DNA from: Alphaproteobacteria bacterium
GTDB taxonomy: Bacteria > Pseudomonadota > Alphaproteobacteria > UBA8366 > Aestuariispiraceae
Assembly: GCA_029212835.1 (NCBI GenBank)
Contig: JARGPE010000009.1
Coordinates: 1-33,820 of the forward strand
Length of the DNA stretch: 33,820 bases
Reading direction: 5' to 3'
Below the pieces are notes generated by a model. That model made no database searches. It was not told the DNA's origin and saw only the letters and a program-made list of their open reading frames with translations. Shown here piece after piece: positions 1 to 7,501 of the stretch; the first letter of the stretch is position 1, and each line of letters opens with the position of its first letter. The translations under genes were made by a program, and so were the position numbers.

Positions 1-440
1 AGGATTGCAGTGGCTGTGCTGCCATCCTGATCATAATCCACGACCTCGCTGCTGGTGCGCAATTCGACCAGCGGGTGGTCCTGACAGGCCTTCAGAAAAA
101 CTCCATGCAGATCACCGCGATGGACAACCGCATAAGGATTCTTGAATCGTTTGCGAAAGCCGTCATCTAAGGGGATCTGGCAAATCTGGTCGCCTGTCAT
201 GGCATCCATCAGGCGCAGATTGTCTACATAGACGGCCATGCTGCGGGCGGTATCGCCAACACCCAGATAATCGAAGGCATGAAATGCATTGGGACCCAAC
301 TGAATGCCGGCCCCAATCTCCCCCAATTTAGCGGAGCGTTCCAGCACGAGAGAGGCAATCCCCTTTTGGGCCAGACCACTGGCCAAAGCCAGCCCACCAA
401 TGCCACCCCCAGCGATTAGAATACGGGTTGTTTCGGTCAT
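1..440 (-). CDS. FAD-dependent aromatic monooxygenase, likely 3-hydroxybenzoate 6-monooxygenase/salicylate hydroxylase family (C-terminus outside window)
   Basis: Reverse strand from ATG at 440 reads MTETTRILIAGGGIGGLALASGLAQKGIASLVLERSAKLGEIGAGIQLGPNAFHAFDYLGV; GxGxxG FAD motif and GEIGAGIQLGPN motif. Adjacent to gentisate ring-fission product genes. Confidence 0.82.
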   Translation of the reverse strand, partial: MTETTRILIAGGGIGGLALASGLAQKGIASLVLERSAKLGEIGAGIQLGPNAFHAFDYLGVGDTARSMAVYVDNLRLMDAMTGDQICQIPLDDGFRKRFKNPYAVVHRGDLHGVFLKACQDHPLVELRTSSEVVDYDQDGSTATAI

Positions 441-476
441 GCGGCGATCCTCCCAGAACGGGGTTTTGACAAAGAC

Positions 477-1118
477 TTATTCGGCGTCTGGCTGTGCACC
501 CGGTTGGGCGGCAGTAAAGGCTGGATGGTTGTCCATCTCTGTTTGAACGGCACGCAGGCGGGGCATATTGGTCAGATCGACCTTGAAACGCGCAGCAGAG
601 AACAATTGAGGGGCCAGACAGATATCCGCCAGGCTGGGTGCGTCCCCGAAACAGAACCGAGTCTTTGGTTGATCCGCTAAGAGTTGTTCGCAGGCGGTTA
701 GGCCATCCGTCAGCCAGCGGTTGATCCAGGCCAGCACAGCCGCTTCATCCAATTTCAAATCTTGTCGCAGATAGCTCAATACGCGCAGATTTTGCAGGGG
801 ATGAATGTCACAGGCGATAACCTGTGCAAAGGCGCGAACCTTGGCGCGCTGGATCGGGTCGCTAGGCAGGATTGCGGGCTGGGGATGGGTTTCCTCCAGC
901 CATTCCAGGATTGCCATGGATTGAGTCAGGATGGTGCCATCCGTCTCAAGCGCGGGAACCATAGCCTGCGGATTGATTTTGCGGAATTCGTCCGTTTTCT
1001 GTTCGCCGCCATTGCGTGTCAAATGGATCGGGATCATCTCGGGGGACAGGCTTTTTAGATTGAAGGCGATCCTGAGGCGGAAGGCGGCGGAGCTTCGAAA
1101 ATAGCCGTAATATTTCAT
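477..1118 (-). CDS. Maleylacetoacetate/maleylpyruvate isomerase (zeta-class GST family)
   Basis: 213 aa; N-terminus YFRSSAAFRLRIAFNLKSL (SSxxxRxRIAL motif of the family), GST fold motifs. Stop/start overlap (ATGA) with the upstream FAH-family gene. Confidence 0.88.
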   Translation of the reverse strand: MKYYGYFRSSAAFRLRIAFNLKSLSPEMIPIHLTRNGGEQKTDEFRKINPQAMVPALETDGTILTQSMAILEWLEETHPQPAILPSDPIQRAKVRAFAQVIACDIHPLQNLRVLSYLRQDLKLDEAAVLAWINRWLTDGLTACEQLLADQPKTRFCFGDAPSLADICLAPQLFSAARFKVDLTNMPRLRAVQTEMDNHPAFTAAQPGAQPDAE

Positions 1119-1813
1119 TCGGGCTCTCCAATGGTCAGATCGACGGGCTGTAGGCCTTCCACCACACCATGAATCTTGTCGCCGGGCACAACGGGTCCAA
1201 CGCCCGCAGGGGTGCCAGTATATATCAGATCCCCAGGCACCAGATGATAGTATTTCGACAAATCCGCGATCAGTTCGGGAACCGAATGGATCAGGTCACC
1301 CAAGGTCGCTTCTTGCTTGGTGTCCCCATTCACGGACAGCATGATGCCCTGTGGTGCCAGATCAGCGACGTAATCTGCGGCCTTTGTCATTGGCGCGATA
1401 ATGGCTGATTGCTCAAAGGCTTTCCCTAGATCCCAAGGGCGCTGTTTTGCCCGTGCAGCCAGTTGCAGGTCGCGGCGGGTCATATCCAGTCCGGCGGCAT
1501 AGCCATAGATTGCCTTGGACGCATCTGCGACGCTGACCCGAAAGGCTGGTGCACCAATCGCGACAACCAATTCCATCTCATAGTGATAATTCTCCGTCCC
1601 TGGCGGGTAGGGAATGGTCGCACCAGACAGGACGATGGCAGAGGAGGGTTTGACGAAATAGAACGGGGCCTCTCGGTCTACTTCAACACCCATTTCTGCG
1701 GCATGGGCGGCATAATTACGCCCAACGCAAAAGATGCGCCCAACAGGATATTCTGCGGTTTCATTTTCAACGGGGACTGTAAATTCGTTCTGGATGGTAA
1801 ACAAAAGGCTCAC
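1115..1813 (-). CDS. Fumarylacetoacetate hydrolase family protein, likely fumarylpyruvate hydrolase
   Basis: 232 aa; motifs IFCVGRNYAAHAAEMG, YHYEMELVVAIG, GDLIYTGTPAGVGPV typical of FAH family. Confidence 0.9.
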   Translation of the reverse strand: MSLLFTIQNEFTVPVENETAEYPVGRIFCVGRNYAAHAAEMGVEVDREAPFYFVKPSSAIVLSGATIPYPPGTENYHYEMELVVAIGAPAFRVSVADASKAIYGYAAGLDMTRRDLQLAARAKQRPWDLGKAFEQSAIIAPMTKAADYVADLAPQGIMLSVNGDTKQEATLGDLIHSVPELIADLSKYYHLVPGDLIYTGTPAGVGPVVPGDKIHGVVEGLQPVDLTIGEPE

Positions 1814-1863
1814 AATACGGGCTCCTAGTTGGGTCGGTGCATCTCGACGATCTGAAAATTGTA

Positions 1864-1892
1864 AGTGTACTCTCTAATTTAATAAGTATACT
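1864..1892. promoter_or_regulatory. Candidate tandem operator for the divergent MarR regulator (AGTGTACT ... AGTATACT)
   Basis: AGTGTACT at 1864-1871 and the perfect palindrome AGTATACT at 1885-1892, start-to-start spacing 21 bp, in the divergent FAH/MarR intergenic region. Confidence 0.5.
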
Positions 1893-1942
1893 GTCAATTG
1901 AGAACTTGCGATGAGTTTGTCTGTTATGGGCCAGGAGTGAGC

Positions 1943-2401
1943 ATGGCTGACATTACCAATATGCCCGGACATCTGATCCGCAGGCTTCACCAGATTTCTC
2001 AATCGGTCTTTGCAGAAATGATCCAATCGGCGGGCATTGACCTGACACCGGTGCAATATGCTGCGTTGAAGACGATTATTAGCAATCCTGGTATTGATCA
2101 GGCGACCTTGGCTGGCGCGATTGCCTATGATCGCGCGACGATTGGGGGTGTCATTGATCGTCTGGAGCGCAAAGGACTTGTCCAACGAACGATGAATGAA
2201 CGGGATAGACGGGCGCGGGAGCTAACGGCCCTGGATGCGGGACGTGATCTTTTAGGCAAGGCGGAACCGGTGGTCGCGGAAATCCAACTGGCGATGCTGG
2301 ATGGCCTGAATGACGTGGATCGCGCCCAATTGGTAACCCTGTTGGTGAAGGCAACACAGGCAGGCAACCAGCGCAGTCGTGCGCCTTTCATAGACGTCTA
2401 G
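1943..2401 (+). CDS. MarR family transcriptional regulator
   Basis: MADITNMPGHLIRRLHQISQSVF...LTPVQYAALKTI...LAGAIAYDRATIGGVIDRLERKGLVQRTMNERDRRARELTALDAG; winged-helix MarR signature. Start chosen at ATG 1943, not the upstream ORF-track start. Confidence 0.9.
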   Translation: MADITNMPGHLIRRLHQISQSVFAEMIQSAGIDLTPVQYAALKTIISNPGIDQATLAGAIAYDRATIGGVIDRLERKGLVQRTMNERDRRARELTALDAGRDLLGKAEPVVAEIQLAMLDGLNDVDRAQLVTLLVKATQAGNQRSRAPFIDV

Positions 2402-2501
2402 TCAAAGACGTTCTGGGCAAATTTGTGCCCTCAAAAAACCAATCAATGTCAGCTCACATTCTGATTTCATTATAAATAAGTGGTAGCACTGTACCTTTTG
2501 G

Positions 2502-2518
2502 ATGTTTAAACTAAACAT
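2502..2518. promoter_or_regulatory. Inverted repeat ATGTTTA-AAC-TAAACAT upstream of hybrid kinase
   Basis: Perfect 7-bp arms separated by 3 bp, ending 33 bp before the ATG at 2552. Confidence 0.4.
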
Positions 2519-2551
2519 TTCTTGGGGCACATTTTATCAGAAAAAATTACT

Positions 2552-5500
2552 ATGAAACTCAATAGAAGTTTGAGCAGTCGCCCAATCCTACTGTCACTTG
2601 GCGCATTGATTTTAATCGCGGGCGGGCTGATATCTTACTTTGCTTATCAGTATGAAAAAGAAAGCCTTTTTAAACAGGCCTCGAAAGAGCTCCATGTTTC
2701 TTCCAATGCTTTTGTCCGGGCATTGAATGCTGTTTTCGAACCTGCTCTGGTTCTGTCGCGAACGATCATTGATTCCGGAATTTGGCGAGAGGACCCGGCG
2801 GATAATGCTGAGACCTTCTTTGGCATTGCGACCGGTCCCGTGCGTCAGTTTGAGCATCTGAATGGGGCATTTATCGGATTTCCGGATGGGCGGTTCTTTC
2901 ATATCCAGAATTTGACCCTAACGGGTTCCCGAAACATGCAAAGAATAACAATTCATCGACGGGTGATCGACGAACCAGATACCCTCCCTCAAGGGCATTG
3001 GGAAAAATACAATTCTCTGAGCCGTCAGTGGTCTATCGATAGCACGAAAAGCGAACCATACGACCCTCGTACCCGCCCCTGGTACACTGCTGCCCTGCAG
3101 CAGAAGGGGCCCGTCTGGACACAAGCCTATATGTTCGCTTCCAGTGGTCAGATCGGCGTTACTTATGCGCAGCCGATATATGATGATGCTAGAGCGCTAT
3201 GGGCAGTATTGGGGATTGATCTGTCGTTGAATACATTGTCTCGGACAATGTTGCAGACGGCGGATGATTTGGCCGGGATTGGCAATCTTGTCTTTGCGAC
3301 TGACCTTGGCAACAAAATGCTTGGGCACCCTGATTTCGTCAAACAAGCGGAAGAAATGAAGCGGGACACAGATGCCTTTTTTGCCCGATATAGTGTGCCC
3401 AGCAGCTTTGAGAGCACCGTGCAACGCGCGGTTCAGGATCCAGGTGAAATCGTCCCGCTGACGATGGACAAGCGATCTTTTATCGCGATCAAGGCTGTTC
3501 TGGATCCTGCTAAGGCAATGCCCTTGAATATTTTCATCGCGCGGGATCTCGATGTGATCTTAGCAGAGGCGGAAGCCGGAATGCAGCGCAACGTTATCCT
3601 GTTGTTCAGTGCCATTCTAATCTTTGGCATTGTCGGTCTGTATGCCGTGAAGTTGCGGGTTGAGGTTATCGCCCGTGAAAGAGCGGAGGCAGAATTGATC
3701 GATGCGAAGGAAATGGCGGAGGCCGCGACTAAGGCGAAATCCACGTTCCTGGCGACCATGAGCCATGAAATTCGAACGCCCATGAACGGTGTCGTCGCTA
3801 TGGCAGAGCTGTTGACATTGACCCGCCTGGATACTGATCAGCGGCGTATGGCGGGTATTATCAACAACTCTGCAATGGCCTTGTTAACAATCATCAATGA
3901 CATTCTGGATTTTTCCAAGATTGAGGCTGGAAAGATTGAGATTGAAGAAATCTCCTTCTCGTTAGCGGAGGTGGTTGATGGATGCGCGGAATTACTGGCA
4001 CCGAGGGCGGATGAAAGAGGGCTCACTTTTGCAGTGGAAATTGACCCCAGTCTTGTGGACCGGCGTTTCGGAGACCCAACGCGCATTCGCCAGGTTTTAC
4101 TGAATTTAGGTGGAAATGCGGTCAAATTTACTGAAGCAGGATCAGTAGAGATCGTGGTGACCGCACTGGCAGATCGGCCGGACGGTTCCATGGGCGATTG
4201 GTTGCGGTTTGCGGTGCATGACACCGGGATAGGCTTAACGCCCGAACAGCAGGGCAGGTTATTCCAGCCTTTTGTGCAGGCCGATACGTCGACATCCCGC
4301 AAATTTGGCGGAACGGGACTGGGTCTATCTATTTGTCAGCGCCTTTGCACCCTTATGGGAGGCGACATCTTTGTTACCAGCACGGTTGGAAAGGGATCGA
4401 TTTTTACGTTCGACCTGCCTCTCGCCGCTCAGGGTGACTTTGCGCTCAGATACCCTGACTCTTTATCTGATGCGCGGGTGCGTTTGTACGGGCTGGAAGA
4501 TCGTATCGTTGGCATTATTCGGCGCTATCTCAAAGCCACCGATGTCACAGATGTTGAGGTTGTCACGGGTGAGATTGGTCCCGGTGAGACAGCAGACCTT
4601 TTGATCATGAACGCGGTCCTCCCGATCCCTGCCTTCAAGGGGGCTATTTCGGTAGTTGGCACCCGCAGTGAAATAGCAAATGTGTCCGCCGCTGATCGCA
4701 CGAAGCTGTCCAGCATTTTGACCTATCCGGTTTCTCGTGAACCGCTGTGGCATGCCGTTGCTGTGGCCATGGGGTTAGAAGCAGCGGAGGTTCTTGTCGA
4801 ACGCGAGGACCTAGCCTTTACGCCACCTGATATAGATCGCGCGCGTGAACAGATGGCCTTGATCCTTGTGGCTGAGGATAATCAAACCAACCAAATCGTA
4901 ATCCGTCAGATGTTGAACAAGATGGGGTTTGCCTGTGAATTGGCAGAGAATGGTAAGGTCGCGCTGGATATGCTGCAGCGCCCTGGGTCCGGGTATGGCC
5001 TGTTATTGTCCGATTTCAACATGCCCGTCATGGATGGCTTTGAACTTAGTCGCGCTGTGCGGGATCAGGAGATGGGCACTGAAAGCCGACTGCCCATTTT
5101 AGCCCTGACTGCCGATGTTTTGGCTGGATCGGAGCAAGCCTGTCGTGATGCTGGCATGGATGGGTTTTTCACGAAGCCTATAGATAGTCGTAAATTGGGT
5201 GCCGCTTTGGTGAAGTTTCTACCACAGGCGCTGCCGTTGCGGACCATTGCGGCAAAAGCAGAACCTGTTGCCGAGGACATTTCAGAAACGACAGGTCAAG
5301 ACTGGGATTTGGACATTTTTGATGTGAAGCAGATGGTCGAGGCCTTTGGCGGTCTTGATGCAGATGCAAAAACGTTAATCAGGGATGCAGCCCAGGGCTG
5401 GTATGTCCGAGTGACTGAAGTTGAGACCGCTATTGCGGATGGTGACCAATCGGCCGCGCGTCACGCAGCCCATGCGTTAAAGGGAGCAGCGCTGTCAGTT

Positions 5501-5647
5501 GGTGCAAAGCGTCTGGGACGAATGGCCAGCGACATTCAGGATGCGCTGGACGACGGTGATATGGAAATGGCCAGTATTTTGGTAGAAGTTCTTCCTGATT
5601 GTCTGGAAGAGTTTAATGCGATCCTACCGAAGGTCCTTGCTGTGTAA
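2552..5647 (+). CDS. Hybrid sensor histidine kinase: Cache-like extracytoplasmic sensor, HisKA, HATPase_c, receiver (REC), C-terminal HPt
   Basis: N-terminal TM and TRPWYTAALQQKGPVWTQAYMFASSGQIGVTYAQPIYD (Cache motif); FLATMSHEIRTPMNGV (HisKA); GGTGLGLSICQRL (HATPase); LLLSDFNMPVMDGFELSR (REC); ARHAAHALKGAALSVGAKRL (HPt). Confidence 0.93.
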   Translation: MKLNRSLSSRPILLSLGALILIAGGLISYFAYQYEKESLFKQASKELHVSSNAFVRALNAVFEPALVLSRTIIDSGIWREDPADNAETFFGIATGPVRQFEHLNGAFIGFPDGRFFHIQNLTLTGSRNMQRITIHRRVIDEPDTLPQGHWEKYNSLSRQWSIDSTKSEPYDPRTRPWYTAALQQKGPVWTQAYMFASSGQIGVTYAQPIYDDARALWAVLGIDLSLNTLSRTMLQTADDLAGIGNLVFATDLGNKMLGHPDFVKQAEEMKRDTDAFFARYSVPSSFESTVQRAVQDPGEIVPLTMDKRSFIAIKAVLDPAKAMPLNIFIARDLDVILAEAEAGMQRNVILLFSAILIFGIVGLYAVKLRVEVIARERAEAELIDAKEMAEAATKAKSTFLATMSHEIRTPMNGVVAMAELLTLTRLDTDQRRMAGIINNSAMALLTIINDILDFSKIEAGKIEIEEISFSLAEVVDGCAELLAPRADERGLTFAVEIDPSLVDRRFGDPTRIRQVLLNLGGNAVKFTEAGSVEIVVTALADRPDGSMGDWLRFAVHDTGIGLTPEQQGRLFQPFVQADTSTSRKFGGTGLGLSICQRLCTLMGGDIFVTSTVGKGSIFTFDLPLAAQGDFALRYPDSLSDARVRLYGLEDRIVGIIRRYLKATDVTDVEVVTGEIGPGETADLLIMNAVLPIPAFKGAISVVGTRSEIANVSAADRTKLSSILTYPVSREPLWHAVAVAMGLEAAEVLVEREDLAFTPPDIDRAREQMALILVAEDNQTNQIVIRQMLNKMGFACELAENGKVALDMLQRPGSGYGLLLSDFNMPVMDGFELSRAVRDQEMGTESRLPILALTADVLAGSEQACRDAGMDGFFTKPIDSRKLGAALVKFLPQALPLRTIAAKAEPVAEDISETTGQDWDLDIFDVKQMVEAFGGLDADAKTLIRDAAQGWYVRVTEVETAIADGDQSAARHAAHALKGAALSVGAKRLGRMASDIQDALDDGDMEMASILVEVLPDCLEEFNAILPKVLAV

Positions 5648-5663
5648 GAGGGGGAGATGAAAC

Positions 5664-6065
5664 ATGGCAGATACAGTGATCAATTATGAATCTAAACGGA
5701 TATTGGTGATTGAGGATGAAGTCCATATTCGACAGATCATCTGCCGCTTGTTGCGTCAGATCGGTTATCGCTTGATCGATGAGGCGTCGGATGGGTCTGA
5801 AGGCTTTAAGACGCTTCTACGGGTGCAGCCAGATGTCATCTTGTGTGATGTGCATATGGAACCGGTCAATGGCATTGCGTTTCTGCGTAAGTTGCGGGGC
5901 CTTAGCCAACCGAAATATGCGTCCCAACCTGTGATTTTTCTGACCGGTGATCAGGAAAGCACAACAGTTATCGCAGCCAAGGATTTGCGGGTCGATGGGT
6001 ATTTGGTGAAACCTGTTTCACTGAATGCCTTAAAGGATCGGATTGATGCGGTGTTGGTGCGATAG
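5664..6065 (+). CDS. Single-domain response regulator (CheY-like receiver)
   Basis: RILVIEDEVHIRQIICRLLRQIGY...DVILCDVHMEPVNGIAFLRKLR...VIFLTGD...VDGYLVKPV. Confidence 0.9.
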   Translation: MADTVINYESKRILVIEDEVHIRQIICRLLRQIGYRLIDEASDGSEGFKTLLRVQPDVILCDVHMEPVNGIAFLRKLRGLSQPKYASQPVIFLTGDQESTTVIAAKDLRVDGYLVKPVSLNALKDRIDAVLVR

Positions 6066-6216
6066 ATTTCGGGGTAGCCTTCCGTGTATGAGATTGTAAC
6101 AGCTACACTAAATCATTTTCACGCCTAGTATTAGCGCGTATGATATACGAAATAGCGTATGTTTCTGGATAAAGACTAATCAGCACAACAAGAGGTGCAA
6201 AGATTAGCTGGGTCAA

Positions 6217-6747
6217 ATGGGGGTAATCACATTGGCTACAAACTATGATTTCCGGAATCTTCGGGTTCTGGTGGTTGATGACAGCCATTTTATGACACGG
6301 GTCGTTTCAAACATCCTCGAAGCATTAGGGGTTGGATCCGTCTATAGTGCCCATTCTGGGCATGACGGCTTTGACGCCGCCTGCCGATATCGCCCGGATG
6401 TGGTGATTTCTGATTGGGATATGGATGGTGGTGAGGGGCCGGAACTGGTCAATTTGCTGCGCCATCATCCAACCAGTCCGGACCCGTTCGTCAGTGTGAT
6501 CATGTTGACTGGTTTTGCTGAAATGCGCCGAGTCCTTGCCGCACGGGATTTTGGTATTACAGAGTTTTTGTCCAAGCCGGTCTCTGCCAAGGCATTGCAT
6601 GCGCGTCTGGTCTCTTTGGTAGAACGTCCCCGTCCTTTTGTGCGGGTTGCTCGGGACTATTTTGGCCCGGATAGACGGCGCGCCGCGAATGAGGATTATT
6701 ATGGTGCAGACCGGCGGGGGACTGAAGACTTTGCGGATATTGGGTAA
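6217..6747 (+). CDS. Response regulator receiver protein with C-terminal DY(F/Y)G(P/A)DRR tandem motif
   Basis: RVLVVDDSHFMTRVVSNILEALG...DVVISDWDMDGGEGPELV...VIMLTG...ITEFLSKPVS; C-terminal DYFGPDRRRAANEDYYGADRR. Confidence 0.87.
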   Translation: MGVITLATNYDFRNLRVLVVDDSHFMTRVVSNILEALGVGSVYSAHSGHDGFDAACRYRPDVVISDWDMDGGEGPELVNLLRHHPTSPDPFVSVIMLTGFAEMRRVLAARDFGITEFLSKPVSAKALHARLVSLVERPRPFVRVARDYFGPDRRRAANEDYYGADRRGTEDFADIG

Positions 6748-6758
6748 AAGTGGATGTT

Positions 6759-7265
6759 ATGACCAATAATAAGGATAACATGAAATCAACCCCGGCCGGT
6801 CGAAAGGCGGAATTTTACACACCCCCTTCATTGGCCAAGAAAGTGCCGACTAAGGGGGGGCCGTCCTTAGAGGATGCATTGCGTCGTGCAGATAAGGCCG
6901 TCGCCGCCGTGGTTCAAGAGTTCGAAGGTATTCTCGGTGAGGAATTGGATGAATTGGACGTCCTTTTATCCAGCTTCAGGGCCTCACAGGATGAAGAAAC
7001 CCTGAACAAATTGTTTCGCCGGGTTCATAACTTGCGGGGACAAGGAACAACACTTGGATTCCCTCTGATTACCCGGATTGGCACCTCATTTTGTGCCTAT
7101 CTGATTGAACGCAATCCAAATCGCCCGGTAAACCCTTCGGTGATTGAACAGCATATTCAGGCCTTGCGTATTGTGTTGAAGGAACGCAAGGCACAGGAAG
7201 GCGACGCAATTTCCGTGTCAGTCGCTGCGGCTTTGGAAGATGTTGTGCGGCGCGAATTGTCCTGA
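6759..7265 (+). CDS. HPt (histidine phosphotransfer) domain protein
   Basis: FRRVHNLRGQGTTLGFPLITRIG resembles the HPt motif HxxKGxGxxxG with K to R; helical protein directly downstream of the response regulators. ORF track opens at a GTG (6750); ATG at 6759. Confidence 0.65.
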   Translation: MTNNKDNMKSTPAGRKAEFYTPPSLAKKVPTKGGPSLEDALRRADKAVAAVVQEFEGILGEELDELDVLLSSFRASQDEETLNKLFRRVHNLRGQGTTLGFPLITRIGTSFCAYLIERNPNRPVNPSVIEQHIQALRIVLKERKAQEGDAISVSVAAALEDVVRRELS

Positions 7266-7280
7266 CACGTCATTAATCAA

Positions 7281-7329
7281 TTTTTCAGAATGATATGAAA
7301 AACTGCATGAACGGTAACATTTCACCGTT
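7281..7329. promoter_or_regulatory. Two adjacent inverted repeats in the leader of NAD-GDH
   Basis: TTTTTCA (7281-7287)/TGAAAAA (7296-7302) and AACGGT (7310-7315)/ACCGTT (7324-7329). Confidence 0.4.
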
Positions 7330-7501
7330 ATGACCCTGTTTGGGTATCTGCAGCCTGGATTGTGTGATTCGAGACGGGATTTGCGTCTTAGCGCTTTCGG
7401 TCTAAGCTATTGAGAATGAAAACACGTCACTCGCAGGGGTATTGTTAAACTGCCCCGACGACGGCGGACAGTGCGAAACAAAACGATGCGGGGGATATGT
7501 T

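Noticed and set aside
6137-6160. CGTAT-GAT-ATACG-AAATAG-CGTAT repeats between the two response regulators
   Set aside because: Arms of only 5 bp in AT-rich DNA; easily expected by chance and no promoter context I could support.
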